From CAZPXZ01 sp965221505 (GTDB lineage Bacteria; Pseudomonadota; Alphaproteobacteria; Rhodobacterales; CAZPXZ01), in assembly GCA_965221505.1 (NCBI GenBank), contig CBDCSI010000001.1:1798001-1862000 (forward strand): a stretch of DNA of 64,000 bases, in the 5' to 3' direction. Shown piece by piece: positions 45,984 to 54,799 of this stretch. The translations under genes were made by a program, and so were the position numbers. Positions within the stretch are counted from its first letter, which is position 1. Each line of letters starts with the position of its first letter. The notes under the pieces were generated by a model. That model made no database searches. It saw only the letters and a list, made by a program, of their open reading frames with translations, and was not told the DNA's origin.

Positions 45984-46859
45984 CTACAGAAGCAGTCGGC
46001 GGGGTTCGGCCAGCAGACCCGCGTAATGCGTAAGGAACCGCGCGGCATCTGCACCGTCGGCCACGCGGTGGTCGTAGCTCAGGTCCAGCGGAACCATGCG
46101 CTTCGGGCAGAACCGTTCCCCGTCCCAGACCGGTTGCACTTTCGTCCTCGATATTCCGAGAATCGCCACTTCCGGCGGATTGACGATGGGTGTGAAGGCG
46201 GTCCCGCCCAATCCCCCGAGATTGGTGATCGTCATGGATGCGCCGCCCGCGTCCTCGGGACGGAGCCTGCGCTCCCGCGCCCGTGCCGCATGCGCGACGA
46301 TCTCGTCCGCGATCGCGAACAGACCCTTCTCGTCGGCATTACGAATCACCGGAACGGCGAGGCCGTGCTCCGTGTCCACGGCGATTCCCACGTGAACGAA
46401 TCCCTTGAGGATCAGCGTTCGCCCGTCGGGGGTGAGCGACGAGTTGAACCTCGGATGCGACCGAAGCGTTCGGGCGAGCGTCGCGACATGGAAGGCGAGG
46501 GCGCTCATCTTCGTCCCTCGCGCCTCCGATTCGGACCGGATGTCCGCGCGAAACGCTTCGACGGCGTCGACTTCCGCTTCGTCATGATGCGTGACCGCCG
46601 GAATCAGGGTGTGCGCGGCGGAGAGGTTGCGGGCCGCCACCCTGCGGATGCGCGGAACCGGCTCCTCCGTGACCGGCCCGTAGGCGGCGTGATCGACGTC
46701 CCAGAATTCGGACGGGCCGCCGGTCGTGCCGCGCATCGCCCTCTCGACGTCGGCGCGCTCGAGCGTCTCGCGGCCCAGCGCGCGCGAGAGACCGTCGAGA
46801 TCGATGCCGTTTCGGGCCGCGAGCGCGCGCACGGAGGGACTGGCGACGGCCCGGGTCAC
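45984..46859 (-). CDS. 2-oxoacid dehydrogenase E2 acyltransferase, catalytic chain
   Basis: 291 residues from GTG 46859, preferred over TTG 46868 because GGAG then has proper spacing. A peripheral-subunit-binding domain is at residues about 5-45 (ASPSVRALAARNGIDLDGL). The rest is the E2 catalytic domain with SALAFHVATLARTL, MTITNLGGLGG and the catalytic SYDHRVADGADAARF. It has no lipoyl domain of its own; that lies on the preceding gene. It is the last gene of the minus-strand block. The substrate (pyruvate, acetoin or branched-chain acid) is not settled by sequence. Confidence 0.9.
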   Translation of the reverse strand: MTRAVASPSVRALAARNGIDLDGLSRALGRETLERADVERAMRGTTGGPSEFWDVDHAAYGPVTEEPVPRIRRVAARNLSAAHTLIPAVTHHDEAEVDAVEAFRADIRSESEARGTKMSALAFHVATLARTLRSHPRFNSSLTPDGRTLILKGFVHVGIAVDTEHGLAVPVIRNADEKGLFAIADEIVAHAARARERRLRPEDAGGASMTITNLGGLGGTAFTPIVNPPEVAILGISRTKVQPVWDGERFCPKRMVPLDLSYDHRVADGADAARFLTHYAGLLAEPRRLLL

Positions 46860-46950
46860 AGATCGCAACTCCGCTTCGGACCGACCGGACGCACGCGATC
46901 GGCGGTCGGGGACGGGTCGGGAACGCTCGCAGGCATGGTTGCCCGAAAGG

Positions 46951-47958
46951 TCAAAGCAGGTGGCGCAGCGGCTCTTGGAGCCGTCCGGCGAAGGCGTCGA
47001 GACTGGCGAGAAGGCACGTGGCGTCGAGCGCCTTCGAGCGGGCCGACAGGCTGGCCGAGATCCGGTCTCCGGACCGTGCCACGACCAGCGTTGCTGCCTC
47101 CGCTCCCCACGGACCGACGGTCGCCAGGCGCGCGGAGGTGAGGTCGTGCAGGACGAGGTCGGGAGCGGGGGGCGTGGCCGCCGGCTCTACCGACCGCAGT
47201 CCGAACTGGTCCGCATCGACATAGGTAACCGGCTCTGCGCCGGGAGCCTCGACCCGGACGACGACGCTCTCCGCACCGGTCGCCGCGCGGTGGGCGCCGG
47301 CGGCGAATGCCGCCAGTACCGCGGCGGAGTTTCGGCCGGCGTCCGGATCGAGCCAGGCTAGAAGCGCGTCGAACGCTTCTCCGGAGGCGCAGGCAAGCGC
47401 TAGCGTCACGGCCCCCGCCCCATCCTCCAGCGCTTCCAGATCGGCCGTGTGATAGGGCTGCGCCCGCCCGGCGGCGACAAGTCGGCGGAGATCGAGACCG
47501 CGCTCCCGGGCGAGCCGGCGGGCCTTGGGAGAGGCGAGGATTCGAACTTCCCCGGAACGCTTCGAACGTGGAGGAGCGGGTGCGGATACGGGGGCGGCGG
47601 GCGCAGGCTTCTCGGCGGGATCCGTCGGGGCTTTCGCCGCTTCGACGGCCGTCTCCTCCGGCGGGGCAACCCCCACATCGGCAGGGGGCGCTTCGGAAGG
47701 CGTCGAGGCGCGGGAGTCCGAAGGCGAAGCGATCACCGCGACGGTCGAGCCGACCGGCACCTCCTCGCCGGCGCCGACTCGAAGCTCGGAGACGACGCCC
47801 GAGGCCTGGGCCTCGACTTCCATGACGGCCTTGTCGGTCTCGACCTCCATCAGGACGTCGCCCTCTGCCACCGCGTCGCCCACCGCCTTGCGCCAGGCGA
47901 CGATCACGCCGGTATCTTGCGCCATGCCGAGGGCCGGCATGACGACTTCATGCGGCAT
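46951..47958 (-). CDS. Lipoyl-domain E2 chain with degenerate acyltransferase region
   Basis: 335 residues. The lipoyl domain (1-80) has the lipoylated Lys in EVETDKAVMEVEA. An Ala/Pro-rich linker (about 80-135) leads to a subunit-binding domain (LASPKARRLARERGLDL). The C-terminal 150 residues recall an E2 catalytic domain (ending GRLQEPLRHLL), but the DHR-x2-DG motif reads SARSKALD, so it is probably inactive. It overlaps the E1-beta gene by 11 bases. It likely supplies the swinging lipoyl arm to the catalytic chain encoded next. Confidence 0.85.
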   Translation of the reverse strand: MPHEVVMPALGMAQDTGVIVAWRKAVGDAVAEGDVLMEVETDKAVMEVEAQASGVVSELRVGAGEEVPVGSTVAVIASPSDSRASTPSEAPPADVGVAPPEETAVEAAKAPTDPAEKPAPAAPVSAPAPPRSKRSGEVRILASPKARRLARERGLDLRRLVAAGRAQPYHTADLEALEDGAGAVTLALACASGEAFDALLAWLDPDAGRNSAAVLAAFAAGAHRAATGAESVVVRVEAPGAEPVTYVDADQFGLRSVEPAATPPAPDLVLHDLTSARLATVGPWGAEAATLVVARSGDRISASLSARSKALDATCLLASLDAFAGRLQEPLRHLL

Positions 47959-48946
47959 CCGGCACCTCGCCTCGACAGATTCGCCGCGCCTCCTCGGCCA
48001 CGCCCTCGGCGCTCGGAACCGTCAGGTCTTCCAGCGCCGGGGAAAACGGCACCGGCACGTCCATCGCGCCCATGCGGCGGACCGGCGCGTCGAGCCAGTA
48101 GAACGCCTTCTCGGAGATGCGCGCGGCGATCTCGGCCGTTACGCCGAAATTCCGGCTGCCCTCGTCGACCACCACGGCGCGGGAGGTCTTTCGTACGCTG
48201 TCCAGAATTGCCGGCTCGTCGAGCGGCACCAGCGTGCGCGGATCGATCACCTCGGCCGAAATGCCGTCCGCCGCCAGCAACTCCGCCGCTCCCTCGCAGA
48301 CCTGAACCATGGATGACGTTCCGATCAGGGTCACGTCGCGGCCGGAGCGCAACAGGTTGGCCTGGCCCAGCGGGATCAGGAACTCCTCCTTTTCGACCGG
48401 CCCCCGGGCCTGGTACATCAGCTTGTCCTCGAAGACGACCACCGGATTCTCGTCCCTGATAGCGGTCTTCAGAAGGCCCTTCGCGTCGCGCGGCGAGGAG
48501 GGCAGGGCGACCTTCAGCCCCGGCACGTGCGCGACCAGCGCCTGCAGCGACTGGCTGTGTTGCGCGGCCGACCGGCGGGTCGCGCCGAGATTGGTTCGAA
48601 GCACCAGCGGAACGGTCAGCTTCCCGCCGGACATGTAATGGGTCTTCGCGGCCTGGTTGCACAGCTGGTCCATGACCAGATACAGGAAGTCGCCGAACAT
48701 CAGATCGACCACGGGCCGTGATCCGGTCATCGCCGCGCCGACCGCGATACCCATGAATCCGGGTTCCGAGATCGGGGTATCGATTACGCGCGAGGTGCCG
48801 AATTCCTCGACCAGGCCGGAGAGGATCTTGAAGGGCGTGCCGGCTTCGGCGACGTCCTCGCCGATCACGAACACCGTCTCGTCGCAGCGCATCTCTTCGG
48901 CGATCGCCTCGTTGACCGCCTGCGAGAAGGTGATCTCGCGAGTCAT
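47948..48946 (-). CDS. 2-oxoacid dehydrogenase E1 beta subunit
   Basis: 332 residues. VNEAIAEEMRCDETVFVIGEDVAE at the N-terminus (contains the TPP-facing Glu), DTPISEPGFMGIAVGAAM, MSGGKLTVPLVLR and EVIDPRTLVPLD match the beta chain of pyruvate or acetoin dehydrogenase E1. It forms an alpha2-beta2 enzyme with the product of the adjacent E1-alpha gene, overlapping it as ATGA. Confidence 0.94.
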   Translation of the reverse strand: MTREITFSQAVNEAIAEEMRCDETVFVIGEDVAEAGTPFKILSGLVEEFGTSRVIDTPISEPGFMGIAVGAAMTGSRPVVDLMFGDFLYLVMDQLCNQAAKTHYMSGGKLTVPLVLRTNLGATRRSAAQHSQSLQALVAHVPGLKVALPSSPRDAKGLLKTAIRDENPVVVFEDKLMYQARGPVEKEEFLIPLGQANLLRSGRDVTLIGTSSMVQVCEGAAELLAADGISAEVIDPRTLVPLDEPAILDSVRKTSRAVVVDEGSRNFGVTAEIAARISEKAFYWLDAPVRRMGAMDVPVPFSPALEDLTVPSAEGVAEEARRICRGEVPDAA

Positions 48947-49962
48947 GCGCGTGCGCCGGATGCGTAGGGCAACGCGTGCTCGACGCCGGCGAAGACGTGC
49001 ATGTCGACTTCCTCCGCCTCCGGGTAGGGCGCGTCGAGCGCATAGGCGACCGCGGCGTCGGCGTCGGCCCGGATTTCCTCGTCGATCGCGGCTCGCTCCT
49101 CCGCGCTAACCACGTTCTCGCGCTCGAGCCAGCGGCCGAAATTGGCGATCGGATCCCGGCGCGCCTTCCAGGACTCCTCCTCTTCCTTCGACCGGTAGTA
49201 GTCGCGGTTGATGTCGCCCACGTGATGGCCGAAATACCGATAGGTCTCCAGTTCGACGAAGAACGGTCCCTCTCCGTCCCGGCTCCGGGACACCAGCTCC
49301 TGCGCCAGCTCGTTGACCGCCAGCACGTCCTGCCCGTCGACCCGGTGCGCCTCGATGCCGAACGCGCGCGCCCGGTCGAGAATGTCGCCGGCGGCGATCT
49401 CCGCCGTCGCGGTGTATTCCGAATAGCCGTTGTTCTCGCAGGCGTAGATCACCGGCAGCTTCCAGAGCGCCGCCATGTTCATCACCTCGTACCAGAGCCC
49501 CTGGGCGGTCGCTCCGTCGCCGAAGAAGCAGACGGTCACTCGGCCCGATCCCTGGAGCTTCGCGGAGAGGGCCGAACCCGTGGCGATCCCGGTCGACCCT
49601 CCGACGATAGCGTTGGCGCCGAGATTGCCGTGGTCCTGGTCCGCGATGTGCATCGAGCCTCCCTTTCCTCGGCAATAGCCTTCCCGCTTGCCCAGGAGTT
49701 CGCAAAACATCTGCCGGAACTCGGCGCCCTTGGCGATGCAGTGGCCGTGGCCGCGATGCGTCGAGGTGATGCGGTCGTCGTCGGACAAGGCCTCGCAGAC
49801 GCCCACCGCAACCGCCTCCTGCCCCGAGTACATATGCGTCAGGCCCGGCATCTTCGCGCTCAGATAGAGCTGGTTCGCGCGGTCCTCGAAGGTTCGAATG
49901 CGGACCATCTGGCGATACATGCGCAGATAGGATTCCGCGTTGACGCCGGCAGTCTCGGCCAT
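48943..49962 (-). CDS. 2-oxoacid dehydrogenase E1 alpha subunit
   Basis: 339 residues. MVRIRTFEDRANQLY, HRGHGHCIAKGAE, GKGGSMHIAD and the TPP-binding GDGATAQGLWYE ending at ENNGYSEYT define the alpha chain of E1 with thiamine diphosphate decarboxylase activity. It decarboxylates a 2-oxoacid (or acetoin) and hands the product to E2. The E3 dihydrolipoamide dehydrogenase is not in the window. It lies 30 bases after the M24-family gene. Confidence 0.94.
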   Translation of the reverse strand: MAETAGVNAESYLRMYRQMVRIRTFEDRANQLYLSAKMPGLTHMYSGQEAVAVGVCEALSDDDRITSTHRGHGHCIAKGAEFRQMFCELLGKREGYCRGKGGSMHIADQDHGNLGANAIVGGSTGIATGSALSAKLQGSGRVTVCFFGDGATAQGLWYEVMNMAALWKLPVIYACENNGYSEYTATAEIAAGDILDRARAFGIEAHRVDGQDVLAVNELAQELVSRSRDGEGPFFVELETYRYFGHHVGDINRDYYRSKEEEESWKARRDPIANFGRWLERENVVSAEERAAIDEEIRADADAAVAYALDAPYPEAEEVDMHVFAGVEHALPYASGARA

Positions 49963-49992
49963 CCTCGCCTCCGTTATCCGGCAGCAGCGCGC

Positions 49993-51291
49993 TCAGTAGC
50001 GGTTCGCGATCGGCAGGTTCTCGGCCGGAAAGAGCGAGATCACCTGGCATCCGTCGTCCGTCACCACCACCTCTTCCTCGATTCGCGCCGCCGAGTAGCC
50101 GTCGCTGGCCGGACAGTACGTCTCGAGGGCGAACACCATGCCGGTGCGGATTTCCATCGGATTCTCGAGGCTCACGGCCCGGCTGATGATCGGCCGCTCG
50201 TGCAGGGCGAGGCCCAAACCGTGGCCGAATTGCAGGCCGAACGCGGCCAGTTCGTTCGGAAAGCCGAACTCCTCCGCCTTCGGCCATAGGCTCGCCACCT
50301 TGTCGGTCGTCACCCCCGGCTTGATGGCTTCGATCGAGGCGTCGACCCATTCCCGCGCCCGAACGTAGGCGTCTTGCTGCGACGGCGTCGCGCTGCCGAT
50401 ATTGAAGGTCCGGTAGTAGCAGGTCCGATAGCCCTGGTAGGACTGGAGAATGTCGAAGAAGGCCTGATCGCCGGGACGGAAGTAGCGGTCGGTGAAGTTG
50501 TGCGGATGCGGATTGCAGCGCTCGCCAGAAATCGCGTTGATCGCCTCCACGTCGTCGCTGCCCATCTCGTAGAGCATCTTGTTCGCCAGCGCCACGATGT
50601 CGCACTCGCGCACGCCGGGCTTCAGCGCCTCGTAGATCATGTGGTAGACGCCGTCCACCATGCCGGCCGCCTGGGTCAGGAGCTGGATTTCGTCCCAATT
50701 CTTGATCTCGCGCGCGCTCAGCATGACCTGCTGGCCGTCCACCACCTTCAGTCCCGCCTCCTGAAGCGCGTGGAACATCGCGGTTTCCGCGTAATCCACG
50801 CCGACCGGCATGTCGATCATTCCGGCGTCCCGGACGAGTCCGGCAATCTCCTCCGCGTAGAGCTTCATCAGGCCGAAACTCGGCGGAATGGTTCCGCGCA
50901 TGCCGGTCACGCCGGCGCGGCAATGGTCGGGGATCAGCCAGTCCGCGTATTTCCGGTGGTGCACGGCGGCCGAGCCGAAGTCCCAGACATACGGGGCGTC
51001 GTCCCCGGTCAGGAGACAGAAGCGGCACATCTTGTCCCGCTCCCACTCGCCGATCTTGGTCGCCGACACGTAGCGGATGTTGTTGACGTCGAACAGCAGC
51101 AGCGTTCCGCAGTCGCTCGCCTTTAGGGCCTCTCTCGTGCGGGACAGCCGGTAGCGCCGCAGGCGGTCGAAGTCCACGCGACGCTCGAAATCCGTGTTCG
51201 TGTGACCCCAGGCCGGAAGCCGGCCCTCCCAGTTCCAGTTGGGCTCGAGATCCTCCGGCGTAAGCACGGTGGGCGTCAAGGCTCGGTTCAT
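49993..51291 (-). CDS. M24-family DddP-like protein with altered metal site
   Basis: 432 residues from ATG 51291. The fold is the M24 pita-bread type: the N-terminal part has RLRRYRLSRTREALK and LLLFDVNNIRYV, as in DddP-type DMSP lyases as I remember them, and the catalytic half shows FFDILQSYQGYRTCYYRTF, FGHGLGLALHERP, ALETYCP and RIEEEVVV. First Asp, His and both Glu ligands are present, but the second Asp position is Cys. So it may bind a single metal, or none like creatinase, or use a Cys. It lies between GST and the E1 genes in the block. Substrate is unknown; DMSP-like compounds are only one possibility. Confidence 0.8.
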   Translation of the reverse strand: MNRALTPTVLTPEDLEPNWNWEGRLPAWGHTNTDFERRVDFDRLRRYRLSRTREALKASDCGTLLLFDVNNIRYVSATKIGEWERDKMCRFCLLTGDDAPYVWDFGSAAVHHRKYADWLIPDHCRAGVTGMRGTIPPSFGLMKLYAEEIAGLVRDAGMIDMPVGVDYAETAMFHALQEAGLKVVDGQQVMLSAREIKNWDEIQLLTQAAGMVDGVYHMIYEALKPGVRECDIVALANKMLYEMGSDDVEAINAISGERCNPHPHNFTDRYFRPGDQAFFDILQSYQGYRTCYYRTFNIGSATPSQQDAYVRAREWVDASIEAIKPGVTTDKVASLWPKAEEFGFPNELAAFGLQFGHGLGLALHERPIISRAVSLENPMEIRTGMVFALETYCPASDGYSAARIEEEVVVTDDGCQVISLFPAENLPIANRY

Positions 51292-51365
51292 TCTGTCTCT
51301 CCCCTTTGCGGCGCCGCTGCGCGCGCGCTCCGGCAGCGGAGTCCGGTCAGGACGCGCTGCCCGGC

Positions 51366-52157
51366 TCAGTTGCGTCCGCCACCCGCGGCGCGCTCCCCCT
51401 CGAGATCTGCCAGATGCGGGTATTTTTCCGTCAAGAGGGATCCCGGGTAGAAGGTAGCGCGAAACGCCTCCGTCGCGCGGATCCGCTCCAGCCAGGCGCC
51501 GATTCGCGGGTGTTGCGCCCACATCCAACCGAGGCGGATGTCGTCCATCCGGACGATGACCGGCATGATCGCAAGATCCGTCAGGCTCGGCGACCCGCCC
51601 AGAATCCAGGGCCCGCCGCTCTCGACGAGCCAATCGGCCATCCGGTCGATTCCGCGCTGGAGGCGGGCCAGCGCCTCTTCCATGTCCGCCTCCGAGAATC
51701 CGGTGCGCCCCATCTTCCTCAGGAACTCCCGGCGCAGCGGCTTGCTGTCGCACAGTTCCTGGAACTCCCGCTCCGACATCGAACGGAAATGCGGCAGGAA
51801 GGCCAGATTGTACGAGGGGATCCGGATCGCCGGGGTCGGAACCTCGTCGATAAAGCGCATCATCGCGCGAAGCCGCGCGGTCTCTCGCGGGTCCGTCGGC
51901 CGCATCGGAGCGACCTCGGGGAAGACGTCCTCCAGATACTCGAGGATCACCGTGCTGTCGATCACCGGCACGCCGTCGTCGACGAGGGCCGGAACCACGC
52001 CGTTTGGATTGATCGCCAGGTATTCGGGCCTGAGCTGGTCGCCGGAAAACAGGTCCAGCCTTCGCTCCTCGAAGGCGAGTCCCTTCGCGTGCATCGCGTA
52101 TCGGACCCGCTGGCTGCAAGTCGACTGCGGCGCGTTGTAAAGGACGAAGCGGCTCAT
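51366..52157 (-). CDS. Glutathione S-transferase family protein
   Basis: 263 residues. Thioredoxin-like N-terminal domain (1-80) with APQSTCSQRVRYAMHAKG, NPNGVVPALVDDG and the glutathione-contact IDSTVILEYLED; an all-alpha C-terminal domain has SLTDLAIMPVIVRMDD. GSTs conjugate, isomerise or reductively remove groups using glutathione. In this block it would fit removal of an ether or thioether, which is inference. It lies four bases from the livM stop and 74 bases before the M24 gene. Confidence 0.88.
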   Translation of the reverse strand: MSRFVLYNAPQSTCSQRVRYAMHAKGLAFEERRLDLFSGDQLRPEYLAINPNGVVPALVDDGVPVIDSTVILEYLEDVFPEVAPMRPTDPRETARLRAMMRFIDEVPTPAIRIPSYNLAFLPHFRSMSEREFQELCDSKPLRREFLRKMGRTGFSEADMEEALARLQRGIDRMADWLVESGGPWILGGSPSLTDLAIMPVIVRMDDIRLGWMWAQHPRIGAWLERIRATEAFRATFYPGSLLTEKYPHLADLEGERAAGGGRN

Positions 52158-52161
52158 TCGG

Positions 52162-53196
52162 TCAATCCCAGTTCAGCACCCGGGGCAGCCGCCCGTGGCG
52201 GGCGAGCGTGCCGACGATACCGAGCGGAAAGAACATCAGCGAGAGCATCATGATCAGACCGGTCGCGAGGACGTTGATCTCCGACGCGCCCAGCGTCGCC
52301 ACGAACAGCTCGTTGAACGCGACGATCAGGATCGCGCCGACGACCGGACCCGCGATCGTGCCCTTTCCGCCGAGAATGCACATCAGGACCATGTTCACCG
52401 AGATCAGGATGACCAGGAAGATGTTCGGCCGGATGTAGGTCAGGTACTCGCCCCAGACGGCCCCCGCCATGCCGACCATGAACGCCGACAGGGCGAAGGC
52501 GAGGACCTTGTAGGTCCGAGTGTCGATCCCGGCGCTTTCGGCCTTGATCTCGTCCTTCGAGATCGCCCTGAGTCCGAGTCCGAGCTTCGAATGCTTCACC
52601 CGGTAGCTCACCCAGACGGCCAGGGCCGCCATGACCACGAAGGCGTAGTAGTAGGGTAGCTTGGACCAGGTGACCGAGAGGTCGTTGGCCGGAAGGGCGA
52701 CGCCCGCGGCGCCGCCGACGAAATCCCAGTTCTCGAACAGGATGCGGCAGATCATGACCATCGCGAGCGAGGAAATGATGAAGGACGGGCCGCGCACGCG
52801 AAGGGTGATGGTTCCGATGACGTAGCCGGTGATTCCGGCTGCGAGACCGGCGAGCGGAGCCATGACGATCGTCGAGACGCCGTAGCGCGCCAGCATCATG
52901 CCGGCGAAGTAACCGCCGATGGCGAAGAAAACGTTGTGGCCGAGGGAAATGTAGCCGGCGAATCCGCCGAGGACGTTCCAGCCGGAGGCCATGGTCACGT
53001 AGCACGCCGTGTACAAGACGAGATGCAGGACGTAGTTGAAGTTTCCGGCGAACTGCAGCGCCGGCAGCGCCAGGAGCGCCGCCAGCACCAGAAGCGGAAA
53101 CCAGGTCGCCCGCTCGCGGTCGACGCTGAGGGCGAGACCCTCGTCGTGCGCGCGGCGACGCTCGAGAATCTCTTCGGTCGTCAGATGCGCCATCAT
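52162..53196 (-). CDS. livM: Branched-chain-type ABC transporter permease LivM
   Basis: 344 residues from ATG 53196, overlapping the livH stop. About nine to ten hydrophobic helices are seen, with SGWNVLGGFAGYISLGHNVFFAIGGY and GGKGTIAGPVVGAILI typical of LivM. A cytoplasmic N-terminal segment of about 38 residues precedes the first helix. It forms the membrane channel with LivH for a branched-chain amino acid or related small substrate. Confidence 0.93.
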   Translation of the reverse strand: MMAHLTTEEILERRRAHDEGLALSVDRERATWFPLLVLAALLALPALQFAGNFNYVLHLVLYTACYVTMASGWNVLGGFAGYISLGHNVFFAIGGYFAGMMLARYGVSTIVMAPLAGLAAGITGYVIGTITLRVRGPSFIISSLAMVMICRILFENWDFVGGAAGVALPANDLSVTWSKLPYYYAFVVMAALAVWVSYRVKHSKLGLGLRAISKDEIKAESAGIDTRTYKVLAFALSAFMVGMAGAVWGEYLTYIRPNIFLVILISVNMVLMCILGGKGTIAGPVVGAILIVAFNELFVATLGASEINVLATGLIMMLSLMFFPLGIVGTLARHGRLPRVLNWD

Positions 53197-54071
53197 GCGA
53201 GCTCCGGCTTCTCTCCGAACAGGCCCTGGGGCCGGACAAGAAGCACCACGAACAGCGCGAGGAAGAAGGTGAGCGTCGACCAGGTCGCGCCCAGATACCA
53301 CCCGACGAAGGCTGCGACGACGGACAGCAGATACGCCGCCACGACGGTTCCCGCGATCGAGCCCATGCCGCCGAGGACCACGAGCGACATCAGGATCGCG
53401 ATCCATTCCCAGTGCTTCGAGGGGAAGAAGGAGAACACGAACGAGACCAGCGCTCCGGCGGCGCCGGCGAGTCCGACTCCGATGCCGAAGGTCACCAGCC
53501 CGACGAAGTTGACGTTGACGCCGAGCAGCTCCGCCGCGTCGCGGTTCTGGGTCGTCGCGCGAACCGCGTAGCCGAACGGGGCGAACTTCAGGAACGCCGC
53601 CAGCGCCGCGATGATCGCGAGCGACGCGACGCCGGCGAGGAGTTGCCCCTTCGGGATAAAGACGTCGCCGACGAAGAACGCTTCCGTCGCGTAGTCCGGC
53701 GAGGTGACGCGTTGCGTGTTGGTGAAGGCGGCGCCGAGCAATCCCTCGACCACCATCGCCAGCGCGAAAGTCAGGAGAACGGTCATCTCGGAATACCGGG
53801 CCGAACGCGCCTCGCGCTCGAATACGAGCCGGTAGAGGACGACTCCGGTCGCCGCCAGGATCGCCGCGGCCACGGGAAGCATGACCAGGGGATCCGCGCC
53901 CGCCAGCCGGAAGGCCCAGTAGGCGACGTAGGCGCCGCCCATGATCAGCGCGGGATGTGCGAGGTTGACGATTCGCATGACGCCGAAGATCAGGCTCAGC
54001 CCGGAACCCATGAGCGCGTAGACGCCGCCGAGCGACAGGCCGAGAACGAGAATCTGGATCAGGTCGCTCAT
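53193..54071 (-). CDS. livH: Branched-chain-type ABC transporter permease LivH
   Basis: 292 residues. GLSLGGVYALMGSGLSLIFGVMRIVNLAHPALIMGGAY at the N-terminus (seen in pieces), ATTQNRDAAELLGVNV and VVLGGMGSIAGTVVAAYLL are LivH hallmarks. The conserved glycine-rich EAA-like loop around ATTQNRDAAELLG should dock LivF or LivG. Stop-start overlaps join it to livF and livM. Confidence 0.93.
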   Translation of the reverse strand: MSDLIQILVLGLSLGGVYALMGSGLSLIFGVMRIVNLAHPALIMGGAYVAYWAFRLAGADPLVMLPVAAAILAATGVVLYRLVFEREARSARYSEMTVLLTFALAMVVEGLLGAAFTNTQRVTSPDYATEAFFVGDVFIPKGQLLAGVASLAIIAALAAFLKFAPFGYAVRATTQNRDAAELLGVNVNFVGLVTFGIGVGLAGAAGALVSFVFSFFPSKHWEWIAILMSLVVLGGMGSIAGTVVAAYLLSVVAAFVGWYLGATWSTLTFFLALFVVLLVRPQGLFGEKPELA

Positions 54072-54799
54072 GATCTCGCCTCTCCTCCGCCGAGATACAG
54101 CGTCCGGATTCGCGGGTCGTCCAGCACCGTGTCCGCGCTGCCTTCGAACAACGTCCGCCCGAGATCCAGCACCACGCCCCAGTCCGCGTGACGCAGCCCC
54201 ATAAGCGCGTTCTGCTCGACCACCAGGAGCGTGATGCCGGCCTCGGACATGGTCCGCATGATGTCGAACACTTCCTGCACCACCTTGGGCGCAAGGCCCA
54301 GCGACGGCTCGTCGAGCATCACGATCTCGGGTTTCAGGATCATCGTTCGCGCCATGGCCAGCATCTGCTGCTGCCCGCCGGAGAGCGACCCCGCATGCTG
54401 CGTCCGGCGCTCGCGCAGGATCGGGAAGCGCTCCTCGACGGCGTCGATCCGTCGTTCGAGTTCCGTCTTGTCGGCGAGCGAATAGCCACCCATCCGCAAG
54501 TTTTCGCGCACCGTCATCCGGGGAAAGAGCGCACGCTCCTGCGGCACGAAGCAGATGCCCCTGCGAAGCACCTGGTCGGGCCGGAGACCGTTCAGCCTCT
54601 CGCCCCTGAACCGCACGTCGCCCGCCCGGATTCCGAGCATGCCGACGATCGCCTTCAGGAGCGTCGACTTGCCCGCTCCGTTCGGGCCGATCAGGCAGTG
54701 AACCTGCCCGGCCCGCACCGACAGGTCGGTTCCGTTCAGGATCGCCGGGCCGTCGCCGTATCCCGCGACCAGCCCCTCGACTTCCAGAAGAGCGCTCAT
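54068..54799 (-). CDS. livF: ABC transporter ATPase LivF
   Basis: 243 residues. Walker A GPNGAGKSTLL, Q-loop FVPQERALFPRMTVRENL, signature LSGGQQQMLAMARTM, Walker B IVMLDEPSLGL and the switch His-equivalent VVEQN are present. LivF ATPases with short C-terminal regions power the Liv importers together with LivG. Coupled to livG and livH through ATGA overlaps. Confidence 0.94.
   Translation of the reverse strand: MSALLEVEGLVAGYGDGPAILNGTDLSVRAGQVHCLIGPNGAGKSTLLKAIVGMLGIRAGDVRFRGERLNGLRPDQVLRRGICFVPQERALFPRMTVRENLRMGGYSLADKTELERRIDAVEERFPILRERRTQHAGSLSGGQQQMLAMARTMILKPEIVMLDEPSLGLAPKVVQEVFDIMRTMSEAGITLLVVEQNALMGLRHADWGVVLDLGRTLFEGSADTVLDDPRIRTLYLGGGEARS

Noticed and set aside
51292..52119. Extension of the M24 frame upstream through the GST gene
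   Set aside because: The added residues are Arg/Gly-rich, without family similarity, and the GST frame is well supported.
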